Shown here one piece after another: positions 39,301-46,666 of a stretch of 64,000 nt of DNA (position 1 is the first letter of the stretch; each line of letters begins with the position of its first letter). The stretch spans positions 62,001 through 126,000 of the forward strand of contig NZ_AP019785.1 in assembly GCF_019670005.1 (NCBI RefSeq). The letters run 5' to 3'. The position numbers and the translations under genes were made by a program. The notes beneath the pieces were generated by a model, which searched no databases, had not been told where the DNA came from, and worked only from the letters and a program-made list of their open reading frames with translations. The stretch is from Methylomagnum ishizawai (GTDB taxonomy: Bacteria; Pseudomonadota; Gammaproteobacteria; Methylococcales; Methylococcaceae).

Positions 39301-39432
39301 CAAAGACGCGGGGTATTTGATAAGGCGAAAGAAGACCTGCTGAGGGCCATAGAGATAAGTCCTGATACGAAATGGATCAGAGATGCTCTGAACAGTTGTA
39401 TTGCGTTAGCAGAAGGAGCGGAGTTTCAGTAA
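33376..39432 (+). CDS. NRPS C-A-T-TE fused to sulfotransferase and TPR repeats
   Basis: 2018 residues in one frame. Condensation domain ~20-450 (active site HHLITDG at ~155). Adenylation ~470-965 (IYTSGSTGRPKG at ~621, YRTGDRVRW, NGKIDR). Its binding-pocket residues, aligned by eye to GrsA, read close to DVQ-A-IAHVV, which resembles proline codes. Carrier domain ~975-1060 (NLGGHSLLS, Ser ~1018). Thioesterase-like ~1090-1300 with GGNCQG, i.e. a cysteine nucleophile; the usual His position reads GAYGELF. A beta-sandwich ~1305-1415 precedes a PAPS-type sulfotransferase ~1435-1655 (GGTGGSGTR for the 5' phosphosulfate loop, HVVRDGRD for the 3' phosphate). TPR-like helices run ~1690-2018. Domain limits are approximate. 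Confidence 0.88.
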   Translation: MGNKSAPQTHPFLVHPSPTPLYPLTQAQQDIWFHQILHEELPLYNIGVKVHLPGTVDVARFRESVRLLVLKHDCLRIQLTQRWDEYGVPQQTIAPPFEPEVTLHDFREEAEPLIAATQWMQRRFVEPFVLDDFPLFRYDLVRVAEADYYLLMQYHHLITDGWSSSLLVCSLGGIYTALACGETPDLWGPSYLDFIASDQEYRCSDQYQKHGEFWKGQFTYPPEPLLIPKSGSHLPAPSDCRSAQVSRALIQRLETLAKGYQVSFFHVLIAVLAIYFTRTRGVDELVIGLPMQNRSSVQFKQTAGLFAWVFPFRLQVDIRESFDVFLQRIAKQLMQRYRYQRYPIGAIYHEVRPVAAHRQLFDIVLSYERRDYDTSFGEIVSYTEGVQNDAEQIPLALYFRDFHLHSDARWDFVTNRAYFDDQQLAAMQSHLLYLLEAVAKQPRSTLDLISLVPESEVAQLHAWGQGPRTAPLQHTVVGLFEAQVACRPEATALEFGERRLSYRALNKAANRVAHGLMGRGVGPDILVGLICERSIELIVGLLGILKAGGAYVPIDPDYPQARIKYLLEDSGVRILLTQRGLREWIPQGEGVEVLCLDETEEWPVSVENPVRWAGLNDLAYVIYTSGSTGRPKGVMLPHGVLANLIAYSRQQPGLGKAYRTLQQTSLSFDVSLQEIFSTFDTGGCLVLIDEATRRDSELLCGYLEAHRIERLFLPYAGLTQLTEIAAKNPPSSLVAVITAGEQLRVTSSIQQFFSVLPDCHFWNHYGPSETHVVTTYALEGIPEGWATFPPIGRPIANTQIYVLDPQGQPVPIGVPGELYIGGMGLARGYLNRPELTAERFVELEVFGQRQRMYRTGDRVRWQEDGQLLFLGRLDHQIKLRGYRIELGEIEATLVSLSGIKECVVMVREDHPGERRLVAYVVLDQESDPIGPDLRGALAEQLPDYMIPVAIVPLDSLPLTPNGKIDRAALPAPEIDRAALGTAYVAPRNPIEETLAELWQEILMLNELPGIHDNFFNLGGHSLLSARLVSRIKTGFGLALSLRDFFQSPTIASLAELLKQPANGDGIGQAEQHLRSGVRRLLDPAIWHQLQSYVMSWQGERAGPESLIVGHNLEGTRPPLFWVFQGQEEFAQLGHYLGVDQPLYGMRSGHLVMDYTEDNIQALALDYVREIQALRPRGALVLGGNCQGTLITMAIAQHLMRRECHVLLLILMEWTFSAQPYAGPVGLIFGRESDVTNPYRHFRQPELMWQRAWPRHRVEFIPGAYGELFREPNVQSLAGAVSRLIDDARNIPLNLLPAEGRKATIAVDEPPLRMWPGERCLIAVRVTNTSPLSWPDGRELGLFLVNQWCKGDGKPLMLKDGGIPLPALASGEETVQWLPIRAPKTSEALQLRLKVVEEGVFTWLRHDYEPLQLSVQIVPNTEATVASVAQLGNQYSPPILIGGTGGSGTRVISRILQQLGVHLGTRFNPSDDSIELAGEWWARLLPYWKAELPIEIESAIVHALGAKLAVFLDGVAKNSQWGWKLPPTVFFAPFWHRLWPGVRCIHVVRDGRDMALSHNQKQLNYLAPVVLQSDELLLDKAQRSIRLWDRLNLWLAEYAEAKMPGQYLRIRYEDLCAQPRVEIERLMKFLGLEGDAEALVKQVQPSPGIGRWRQQAKDWLIQVEHAGREGLARFGYLDGGKPVDGIPSLPAQPDLYDAGLIAFQRGEYDRAIEQLNPALDRVNRLLPALAESFHRQHRYDEAERVWRQALALNQNDGRLWLGLGLSCQSLGNSNEAVSAYKTAYERGLMRPVEALTPLFELAQSAHEGIAEVAALVNRALKQTPQDTELLALVAQVQLQSNEPDAVVATVHKLIALRPDQFGPVVQIIWKIIGRRMLAEARLLITELMERLPDEPAVLLLLVHYTLRIDHDAKKTLSLCDAVLKREPHRFVFYGYKGECLSELGELDHALAAFDRAIEGLGDRVPVHFLAKRGQLQQRRGVFDKAKEDLLRAIEISPDTKWIRDALNSCIALAEGAEFQ

Positions 39433-39502
39433 GCTTGCAGGGAAAGCCGGTTTGAACCGCCCCGGGTTTCTCGGAGGCTCCAACATTTGAGAGTATGGAG
39501 CC

Positions 39503-39551
39503 ATGAAGAAAACAACAAACTTTTCACCCAAAGTCAGGGAGCGGGCGGTTT
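39503..39551 (+). pseudogene. 5' scrap of another IS3-family orfA
   Basis: ATG 39503 begins MKKTTNFSPKVRERAV, the standard start of many IS3 OrfA proteins, with typical upstream sequence (TTTGAGAGTATGGAGCC). It breaks after ~16 residues where IS630-derived DNA begins. The preceding 70 bp (39433-39502) separates the NRPS stop from this scrap and shows no terminator. Confidence 0.6.
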
Positions 39552-39575
39552 CCAATTCTTTTCCGGTATTCACGT

Positions 39576-39792
39576 ATTACTCCCTTCCCGCCCTAAGACC
39601 CCCCACTTTTTGGCAGGCGGTAGATATGGCTGAGAATGTTCTTGACCTGCTGGGGTGTTTGGGGAGTGGCCTGGGCCAAGTGCCGATGGACGCGCTCGGC
39701 CCGCTGCTGGACCGTCATGGCATGGGGCAGGTGGTAGAGGGAGTTCTTCCTGACGAGGCGGATGAGGTATTCGGCCGGGTTGAACTTGGGGG
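39576..39792 (-). repeat. 3' fragment of IS630-family element
   Basis: Matches 54920-55136 in inverse orientation: it encodes KFNPAEYLIRLVRKNSLYHL...LSHIYRLPKSGG, including the catalytic E, and ends at the same ATTACTCCC terminus. It was cut by, or recombined with, IS3 copy 3 at 39793. Confidence 0.85.
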
Positions 39793-39832
39793 CGGAAGAT
39801 TTCAATGTAGTTGTCGCCTCGCCGTTGTGGGT

Positions 39833-40915
39833 TCAGGCCGCTTTTGGAGGCGTGGCGTGAACCTCGGATTGGGTCTTGGCTGGCGCGGCTGATCGTTCCG
39901 GGTTCAGGTGTACGGCCGGGATCGGCCGCCAATTGCGGAGGCCACCGGTCCATCGTTGCGGATGCCGTGCGCGGGCGGCCTCATAGACGGCTCGGCGCCG
40001 CTTCAGGAGGTCGGCGTCCTGGCCGGCATGCCGCTCGGCGGGGGTGACGAAGCGGATCGCGCCGTGGCGGTGCTCGTGGTTGTACCACCGGACCAGGCCT
40101 TCGGCCCAACGGCGCGCCGCCGCCAGGTCGTCGAACGGCCGGACCGGATGGTCGGGCCGGTATTTCAGGGTCTTGAACACCGCCTCGGCATAGGGGTTGT
40201 CGTTGCTGACGGCGGGCCGGCTGAAGGACGCCGCGACGCCGAGGGATTGCAAGGTCGCGAGCATGGTCGAGCCTTTCATGGGCCCGCCGTTGTCCGAATG
40301 TAGGACGACCTGGCCCGGGGCCACGCCCTCGCGCCGACATACGTCGCGCAGGAGTTCGCCGGCCAGGGCGCTGCTTTCCTCGCCGTAGACCTGCCAGCCC
40401 ACGACCTTGCGGCTGAACAGGTCGAGGAACAGATAGAGGTAGAAGAACTGGCCCCGGATCGCGGCGGGCAAATAGGTGATGTCCCAGCAGTAGACTTGAT
40501 TGGGAGCCGTGGCGCACAGGGCCCTGGGCTTGCCGCGCGGCTGTCCCGGCCGTTCGGCCCGGCGGTGCGCCAACTGGTTTTCGGCCTTGAGGATGCGGTG
40601 GAAGGTCGATTCCGAGGCCAGGTATTCCCCCCGGTCCGCCAGCCGGGGCACGATCTGGCACGGCGGCAAATGGCCGAACTCGGGGGAGTTGGCCACCGCC
40701 AGCACCTTGGCCCGCTCGGCCTCGCTCAGCTTGTGGGGTGGAACGTACACCCGCGCGGGCCGCCGGTCGGCCTGGACGCCGTCCCCGGATCGCCAGCGCT
40801 GGACGGTGCGGGCGGACAACCCCAGCACCCCGCAGGCCCGCTCCAGGCGCGCGCCGGCGGCGGTGGCCTCGTCGATCAGGGCGGTCACGGTTTCGCGCTC
40901 TTGCGGCGGGGTCAT
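39833..40915 (-). CDS. IS3-family OrfB transposase
   Basis: 360 residues, the same protein as at 3029-4111 with the DDE residues in CWDITYLP, HSDNGGPM and PYAEAVFKTLKY. It overlaps orfA by 4 nt (ATGA). Probably the functional source of transposase, together with copy 1. Confidence 0.92.
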   Translation of the reverse strand: MTPPQERETVTALIDEATAAGARLERACGVLGLSARTVQRWRSGDGVQADRRPARVYVPPHKLSEAERAKVLAVANSPEFGHLPPCQIVPRLADRGEYLASESTFHRILKAENQLAHRRAERPGQPRGKPRALCATAPNQVYCWDITYLPAAIRGQFFYLYLFLDLFSRKVVGWQVYGEESSALAGELLRDVCRREGVAPGQVVLHSDNGGPMKGSTMLATLQSLGVAASFSRPAVSNDNPYAEAVFKTLKYRPDHPVRPFDDLAAARRWAEGLVRWYNHEHRHGAIRFVTPAERHAGQDADLLKRRRAVYEAARARHPQRWTGGLRNWRPIPAVHLNPERSAAPAKTQSEVHATPPKAA

Positions 40916-41409
40916 TCTTCCCCTCCCCCCAAGAGCGCCCGGTACTTTTTTTGAAGGACCAGCAACGCCGCCGCCTCCGCCAGCGCCTTGTCCTTACGCG
41001 CCAATTCCCGTTCGAGGCTCTGGTTGCGCTCCTTGAGGACCCGCAGTTCCCGGGCGTTCGTCGATGCCTCTCCCGTGCCCCCTGGATCCCGGCAAAAGTC
41101 CCGCTTCCAACCGTCCAGCTGGTGGGCGAACAGGCCGCGCTCCCGGCACCAGGCATTCAGAGCTTCCCCTTCCAGGCCATGGCTCTCCTGCAACGCCGCC
41201 AACCGTTCCTCCGGGCGCCAGTCCCCGGGACGCCTCTCCCGCTTCACCGCGCCGCGTACCGCCTCGGGTAATTTCTTTTTCATCCAGCCCTTCAAGGTCA
41301 AGTGGTTCATGTTCAGTTCCTCGGCCACCTCTTTTATCGACCGGCGGCCACGCGCAAACACCTTCCGAAGCGCTTGCTCTTTGAACTCTGCGGAATACGT
41401 CGTAATCAT
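40912..41409 (-). CDS. IS3-family OrfA
   Basis: 165 residues from ATG 41409, the same protein as at 2535-3032: an HTH N-terminal half and a coiled-coil C-terminal half. Required with OrfB for transposition. Confidence 0.9.
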   Translation of the reverse strand: MITTYSAEFKEQALRKVFARGRRSIKEVAEELNMNHLTLKGWMKKKLPEAVRGAVKRERRPGDWRPEERLAALQESHGLEGEALNAWCRERGLFAHQLDGWKRDFCRDPGGTGEASTNARELRVLKERNQSLERELARKDKALAEAAALLVLQKKYRALLGGGEE

Positions 41410-41478
41410 GGGCAATTGTCCTCTTCTTTCCTCTTACATTCGGAAAATTAGAGGCGACAACTATTCTGACGCCGGGGG

Positions 41479-41830
41479 CTGCTGCATGTACAGGTCCATG
41501 CCGCCAACCTGCACGACACGGTGGGGGCGTGCGAGGTGCTGCGCCGGGCGGCGGAGAAGCACTCCCGGCATCGAGGCGTTCTCCGGCGACGCGGGCTATC
41601 GCGGCACGGCGGTCCGGTTCGTGAGCGAGAAGCTGGGCTTGGTGCTGCACATCTCCGAACGGATCGTGGACGGCTTCGCCGCCCTGCCGAAGCGCTGGAT
41701 CGTCGAGCGGACGTTCGCCTGGTTCGGCTCGTTCCGCCGCTTGAGCAAGGATTTCGAAACCCTCACCGGCACCGCCGAGAACGTCATCCGCATCGCCATG
41801 CTGAGGACCACCCTTGCAAAATGCGTCTGA
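41479..41830 (+). pseudogene. C-terminal fragment of an IS5-family transposase
   Basis: Reads [19 protein letters not shown], then after an indel [25 protein letters not shown] and [22 protein letters not shown], the second D and the E of an IS5-type DDE core, to a TGA at 41828-41830. The N-terminal half is absent. It differs from the IS5 elements elsewhere in the window. Confidence 0.75.
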
Positions 41831-41845
41831 ATTTTTGCCAGACAG

Positions 41846-42450
41846 CTTCTGAACTGGCAGCCCTGGTCGCTGTTGAAAATCTCCGGGGTACCGTAGGCGC
41901 CCAGCGCCTGTTCCAGGCAGTCCACGCAGAAGCCGCCGTCCAGGGTGTTCGAGACCCGCCACGCCAGCACCTTGCGCGAATACCAGTCGATCACCGCCAC
42001 CAGGTAGACGAACCCGCCTGGCAGGCGCACGTAGGTGATATCGGCTGACCAGACCTGGTTCGGACGGCCGATCTCCATGCCGCGCAGCAGATAGGGATAG
42101 ACCTTGTGCCGGGGATGCGGCCGGCTGGTGTCTGGCCCCGGCCCCGGCCCCGGCCCCGGCGCCATGCCCGCCAGCCCCAGCGTCCGCATCAGCCTTTGGA
42201 CCCGCTTGCGGTTGACCCGGTGCCCCAGGTCGCGCAGGTGGCGCAGGTGGCGCACCATCCGGCGGCTGCCGGGTGTATTCCGCGTCGATCAGCGCCAGGA
42301 GTTCCAGATCCCGGGCGCTGGGCCCGCGCTCGCGGCGGGGCGCGTACAGCACCGAGCGCGACACCCCGGCCAACTCGCACTGGCGGCTCTGCACCAACGG
42401 TTCCTCCCGGTCGATCCAGCCCTGGCGCTCCCTCAGCGGCCAATCCCGGA
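41846..42450 (-). pseudogene. Truncated, frameshifted IS3-type OrfB (second IS3 lineage)
   Basis: Begins RDWPLRERQGWIDREEPLVQSRQCELAGVSRSVLYA, shifts frame near QPPDG, then continues RMVRHLRHLRDLGHRVNRKRVQRLMR and the rve core QVWSADITYVRLPGGFVYLVAVID...IFNSDQGCQF. It ends there, before the catalytic E, where the IS5 fragment begins. A GPGPGPGP insertion is encoded by a CCCCGG tandem repeat. Dead. Confidence 0.75.
42134..42161. repeat. Short GGCCCC tandem repeat
   Basis: Four to five tandem copies of a 6-bp GGCCCC unit encoding Gly-Pro dipeptides inside the dead IS3 orfB. Likely replication slippage. Confidence 0.75.
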
Positions 42451-42753
42451 CTTTTTTTTCAGCCAGTCCAGTTCCATCTTCAGCCGCCCGATCTCCGAAT
42501 ACAGCCACTCGGCGCTCGCCGACTCATCGGCGACTTTCGGACCGCGCTTGGCCTCGAACAGGCTTCCCGCCTGCTCCTGGAGTTCCTTCTTCCACACGCC
42601 CACCTGGGTCGGGTGCACCCCGAATTCCTGGGCGATCTGGTTCACCGTACTCACCCCCCGGACCGCCTCCAAGGCCACCTTCGCCTTGAACTCCCCACTG
42701 AATACCTTGCGTTTCTTCTCGCTCACTTTGGGCTCCGATTTCTCCACCGTCAC
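42433..42753 (-). CDS. IS3-type OrfA of the truncated element
   Basis: 106 residues with the classical IS3 OrfA start (KRKVFSGEFKAKVALEAVRGVSTVNQIAQEFGVHPTQVGVWKKEL) and a leucine-rich tail (LYSEIGRLKMELDWLKKK). It is complete, but its partner OrfB is dead, so the element is not autonomous. The presumed outer end is near 42790 (TGTCCGGAAACCGGGGTCCAC). Confidence 0.85.
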   Translation of the reverse strand: MTVEKSEPKVSEKKRKVFSGEFKAKVALEAVRGVSTVNQIAQEFGVHPTQVGVWKKELQEQAGSLFEAKRGPKVADESASAEWLYSEIGRLKMELDWLKKKSGIGR

Positions 42754-42791
42754 CCTCTTAAATGACTGTCCGGAAACCGGGGTCCACTATA

Positions 42792-42899
42792 GTCGTCAGG
42801 AAGGTCTCGAAACTCATCTTGGTCAAGAAGGGCCAGATGATCCAGGCCGGCGGACGGACGTTGTCCGCCGCCGAGCAGTTCTATTCCCTGGCGGCCTGA
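42792..42899 (+). pseudogene. 35-residue tail of an unidentified ORF
   Basis: In frame to a TGA at 42897-42899: KLILVKKGQMIQAGGRTLSAAEQFYSLAA. It looks like the end of a real protein, plausibly a transposase, that was cut at ~42790 by the IS3-type element. Family not recognised. Confidence 0.4.
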
Positions 42900-42999
42900 T
42901 TACGCCCGCCGAAAGCCCGGCCGCGCTCAGCGGAAAATAACGTAACAGAACCTTCAGATTTAGTATCCTTGGCGGATTGTTCATTGGATATGAGTCACC

Positions 43000-44826
43000 G
43001 TGGCATTTCGGAACGTTTTTTCCGGCGAATTGGATACCTTCCGCGCCTTGCTGCCTTTGCTCGCGCCCTATCGCTGGGCGGTGGCCGGCTTCGTGGTGCT
43101 GGGCCTGCTGGCTTCGCTACTGGAGGGGTTGGGCATCGGTTTGATGATTCCCTTGCTCCAGGGCTATGCCGTCCCCGCAGGCAATGGCGGTGGCCCGCTG
43201 TTGGATGGGCTCGAACGCCTGGCCGCAGCCTTCCCGGCGGAATCGCGCAGCGCCACGCTCATGGGGCTGGTGTTCGCCGCGATCCTGGTCAAGATCGTGC
43301 TGGCCTACCTGTTCACCGGCTTGGCGGCCTGGATCAGGAGCCGGGTGGTTTACGACCTCCGCATCCGCATGTATCGCCAGATCCTGGCGCTATCTCAGGC
43401 ATACCTGGACGCGGCACCGACAGGCACCTTGTTGCAGACCCTCACCACCAACGCGGCGGAAACCGCTTACTCGGCAACTTGCCTGCTGTGGTTGGCGCTC
43501 AATATCAGCGCGGTATTGGTGTTCGCCCTGTTGCTGGCGGCCATCGCCTGGAAAACGACGTTGGCGGTCCTGGCCGTGCTGTTGCTGCTTTCCAAGTTGG
43601 TGCGGGCGGCGCTGGGCGGGGTGAAGGCGCTGGGCCAGCGCAACCTGGGGCTTTACAACGAAATCAGCCATCTCATCAAGGAAACCCTGGCCGGCCTCCG
43701 CACCATCCACGCCTTTGGCCGGGAAACCTACGAGCTGGGGCGCTTCGAGGCGGCGCACCTCGCCAGCCACCGCCTGGAGTTCAAGCAGGAGCGCATGGTG
43801 GCCTTGGCCCATCCCTTGTCGGAAGGTTTGGCCGCCATGGTGCTGATGGGTTTGGTCATCCTAGCGTTGCGGACCGGCCTGAGCTTGCCGATACTGGCCA
43901 CCCTCGTATTCATGCTGCTCAGGCTGTTGCCGCACATCCAAAGCGCCAATACCCAAATCACGGTGATCCTGTCGCGGAGCGCGGCGGTGTGCTCGGTATT
44001 GGACTTGCTGGACGGGCGCGGCAAACTCTATCCCAAGGCGGGGAGCGCCCGTTTCGGGGGATTCCGGCGCGATATCCATTTCGAGCGGGTCTGTTTCGGC
44101 TATCAGGGCAAGGAACAGCCCGCTCTGCAAGACATCGACCTGCGGATCGGGCGCGACCAGACCGTTGCCTTGGTAGGCCCGTCCGGCGCGGGCAAATCGA
44201 CGCTGATCCATATGTTGTGCCGTTTCTACGAACCCAGCGGCGGGCGCATCCTGGTCGATGGGCGGGATTTGGCGGAATTCGATCTGGCTTCCTGGCGGGA
44301 ACGTATCGCCCTGGTCGGCCAGGATGTGCATATCTTCAACGCCACGGTGCGGGACAACATCGCCTATGGCCGGTTGGAAGCCGGCCCGGCGGATATCGTC
44401 GCCGCCGCCCGCCGCGCCCATGCCCATAATTTCATCGCCGACTTGCCCCAAGGTTACGACACGTTGCTGGGCGACCGGGGCGTATTGTTGTCCGGCGGAC
44501 AACGGCAGCGGATTTCCATCGCCCGCGCCATCTTGCGCGACCCGGATATTTTGATCTTGGACGAAGCCACCAACGCCCTGGACGCCGTCTCCGAAACCCA
44601 TATCCAAGCCGCCATCGAAGCGCTGGGCCGGAGCCGCACAGTGCTGGTCGTGGCCCATCGCCTATCCACCATCGAGCGGGCCGACCGCATCGTGGTGTTG
44701 GATCAAGGCCGGGTGGCGGAACAGGGCCGTTTCGACGAATTGCTGGAGCGGGGGGGCTTGTTCGCCACTTTGTACCGGGGCCACCGGCTGGGCTTGGTCG
44801 AACCGGCAGCGGAGGTGTCGGCATGA
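43000..44826 (+). CDS. MsbA-like ABC transporter (permease-ATPase fusion)
   Basis: 608 residues from a GTG at 43000; the nearby ATG 42990 is out of frame. N-terminal ABC type-1 exporter domain (~1-330) with about six transmembrane helices. C-terminal ATPase has Walker A GPSGAGKST (~395), Q-loop LVGQDVHIFN, signature LSGGQRQR (~497) and Walker B ILILDEAT. Half-transporters of this type flip lipid-linked sugars or lipids across the inner membrane. It heads a rightward run of four genes and overlaps the next by 4 nt, so it probably exports the glycan built by the neighbouring glycosyltransferases. Confidence 0.92.
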   Translation: MAFRNVFSGELDTFRALLPLLAPYRWAVAGFVVLGLLASLLEGLGIGLMIPLLQGYAVPAGNGGGPLLDGLERLAAAFPAESRSATLMGLVFAAILVKIVLAYLFTGLAAWIRSRVVYDLRIRMYRQILALSQAYLDAAPTGTLLQTLTTNAAETAYSATCLLWLALNISAVLVFALLLAAIAWKTTLAVLAVLLLLSKLVRAALGGVKALGQRNLGLYNEISHLIKETLAGLRTIHAFGRETYELGRFEAAHLASHRLEFKQERMVALAHPLSEGLAAMVLMGLVILALRTGLSLPILATLVFMLLRLLPHIQSANTQITVILSRSAAVCSVLDLLDGRGKLYPKAGSARFGGFRRDIHFERVCFGYQGKEQPALQDIDLRIGRDQTVALVGPSGAGKSTLIHMLCRFYEPSGGRILVDGRDLAEFDLASWRERIALVGQDVHIFNATVRDNIAYGRLEAGPADIVAAARRAHAHNFIADLPQGYDTLLGDRGVLLSGGQRQRISIARAILRDPDILILDEATNALDAVSETHIQAAIEALGRSRTVLVVAHRLSTIERADRIVVLDQGRVAEQGRFDELLERGGLFATLYRGHRLGLVEPAAEVSA

Positions 44827-45725
44827 CCGGCATCAAACCAGCCGTTTCCGTCATCGTCCCGGCCTACCGGGCTTGGGAGGCCTTGCCCCGCTGCCTGGAT
44901 GCGTTGCGGAAGCAGTCGGGCGGGGTCGCGTTTGAAACCATCGTCGTGGCCAGTGGCGAGGTGGCGGCGGAAGCCCCGCTGGCGGCAAGGTTCCCCGAAG
45001 TTCGGTTCTTGCTGTCCGCCGGGCGCAGGTTCCCCGGCGCGGCCCGCAACCTGGGGGCACAAGTGGCGCGAGGCGATATCTTCTTGTTCTTGGATGCGGA
45101 TTGCGCCTTGGCCAAGGATGGGTTGGCGCGGGTGGTGGCGGGCCATGCCCAGCATGCAGCGCCCGTGATCGGTGGTTGTGCCGATCAAGGCGAGACCGCC
45201 ACCGGCGCGGGCTGGGGCTACTATTTCGCCAGCGTCGCCCCCTGGCTGGTCCGGCCCGCCGACGAGCCCATCCCGGTGCCCGATTTGGCGACCCCGTGTT
45301 ATTCCATCAAACGCTGGGCCTTCGAGCGATACGGGCCTTTCGCGGAAGCCCGCTATTGCGAGGACACCCTGTTGTGTTGGCAAATCCAGGCGGCGGGCCA
45401 TGCGCTGTTACTCGATCCTGGCTTGCGGGTCCGCCACGATGGCATCGACGCGCTGGGTCCCGTGCTGCGGCGCAAATTCCGCCATGGCGCGGCTTTCGCG
45501 GTGCTACGTGCCCAAACCCAGGGTTGGGGATGGGCGCGGCGGCGTTGGCAGGCGTTGGGTGCGCCGCTGGTTCCGTGGGTGCTGCTATACCGGATCGGGC
45601 GGGCGGTATCCCAAGCCGGGTGCTACCGCCGCCGTTTTTGGCTGAGCTTGCCTTATACCGCGTTGGCGGTGTTGGCCTGGGCGCTGGGCGAGGCCGTGGG
45701 GCTGTGGTTTGGCGCGGTTGATTGA
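44823..45725 (+). CDS. Family 2 glycosyltransferase with C-terminal membrane segment
   Basis: 300 residues. GT2 Rossmann-type start (VSVIVPAYRAWEALPRCLDAL), the RFPGAARNLGAQVARGDIF region, the metal-binding LFLDADCALAKDG, and an acidic acceptor motif YCEDTLLCW. A hydrophobic end (YTALAVLAWALGEAVGLWFG) suggests membrane attachment. Its start overlaps the ABC gene stop (ATGA). Confidence 0.9.
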   Translation: MTGIKPAVSVIVPAYRAWEALPRCLDALRKQSGGVAFETIVVASGEVAAEAPLAARFPEVRFLLSAGRRFPGAARNLGAQVARGDIFLFLDADCALAKDGLARVVAGHAQHAAPVIGGCADQGETATGAGWGYYFASVAPWLVRPADEPIPVPDLATPCYSIKRWAFERYGPFAEARYCEDTLLCWQIQAAGHALLLDPGLRVRHDGIDALGPVLRRKFRHGAAFAVLRAQTQGWGWARRRWQALGAPLVPWVLLYRIGRAVSQAGCYRRRFWLSLPYTALAVLAWALGEAVGLWFGAVD

Positions 45726-45748
45726 CGCTTTGATTGTAAGGGTCCGCG

Positions 45749-46639
45749 ATGCATAGCGATTTACCCCGGTTCTCCATCGTCATCCCCACCTACAACCGGC
45801 CCGGACCGCTCCGGCAATGCCTGCTGGCATTGGCGGCCTTGGATTATCCGGCGGAATGCTACGAAGTGATCGTGGTGGACGATGGCGGGCACGGGTCTTT
45901 GGATGAGGCCGTCGCCGGACTGGACACCCGGTTCCGGCTGCGTTCGCTCCGCCAGAACAACGCCGGTCCCGGCGCGGCCCGCAACGCTGGCGCGGCGGTG
46001 GCCGATGGCGAATACCTGGCCTTCACCGATGATGATTGCCGCCCCGAACCGGGCTGGCTGCGGGCTTTCGCAGTGGGTTTCGCCGTCCGGCCCGGCGATT
46101 TGCTGGGTGGCCGTACCCTTAACGGGTTGGCCGGGAATCTTTATTCGGAGGCCAGCCAATCCCTGCAAGCGTGGTTTTACGACCACTGCGCGGGCTGCGC
46201 TTCGCCGTTGCGGTTCTTCGCCTCCAACAACCTGGGCCTATCGACGGCGCGGTTCCGCGAGTTGGGCGGCTTCGACACCGCGACCCTGCGGTTCGCCTCG
46301 GAGGACCGGGAATTCTGCGGGCGCTGGCTGGCGGCGGGCGGGGCGCTCGGCTATGTGCCGGACGCCATGGTCCGGCATTATCACGACCTGGATCCGGTGC
46401 GGTTCTGGCGGCAGCATTTCGCCTATGGACGGGGTGCCTACCGGCTGCGGCTGGCGCGGCGGCGGCGGGGTTTGCCGCCCCTGCCCGGCGACCGGGCTTG
46501 GATGTGGGCGAGCGTGTCCCGCTATCCCTGCGCCGAACCCGGCCCGGGCCGCAAATTGGCCCTGGCTGGCTTGGCCCTCGCGACCCACGTGGCGAACCTG
46601 GCTGGCTATCTGTTCGAGCAGGCCCATGATCCCACCTGA
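45749..46639 (+). CDS. Family 2 glycosyltransferase
   Basis: 296 residues. FSIVIPTYNRPGPLRQCL, VIVVDDGGHGSLDEAV, GPGAARNAGAAVADGEYLAFTDDDCRPEPGWL (DDD metal motif) and FASEDREFCGRWL (catalytic acid region). Cytoplasmic face of the inner membrane. Follows the previous gene by 23 nt, in the same direction. Confidence 0.92.
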   Translation: MHSDLPRFSIVIPTYNRPGPLRQCLLALAALDYPAECYEVIVVDDGGHGSLDEAVAGLDTRFRLRSLRQNNAGPGAARNAGAAVADGEYLAFTDDDCRPEPGWLRAFAVGFAVRPGDLLGGRTLNGLAGNLYSEASQSLQAWFYDHCAGCASPLRFFASNNLGLSTARFRELGGFDTATLRFASEDREFCGRWLAAGGALGYVPDAMVRHYHDLDPVRFWRQHFAYGRGAYRLRLARRRRGLPPLPGDRAWMWASVSRYPCAEPGPGRKLALAGLALATHVANLAGYLFEQAHDPT

Positions 46640-46666
46640 ACCAGACCCGGAATCCCCGCCCCGACC

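Larger units (their letters stand above)
39793..41478 (-). mobile_element. IS3-family element copy 3, intact
   Basis: Same ends as copy 1 (CGGAAGATTTC... at 39793, ...GCCGGGGG at 41478). Flanking tetranucleotides GGGG and CTGC differ, and the two flanks belong to different transposase fragments, so DNA next to the element was lost or recombined after insertion. Both genes are intact. Confidence 0.88.

Noticed and set aside
42134-42161. Short regular repeat as a possible CRISPR
   Set aside because: 6-bp GGCCCC units with no spacers, inside a dead transposase gene. No CRISPR array or cas gene was found in the window.
40994-42508. 504-codon leftward frame across several transposase pieces
   Set aside because: A chimera of out-of-frame IS3 and IS5 fragments; only its first ~85 codons match an IS3 OrfB.
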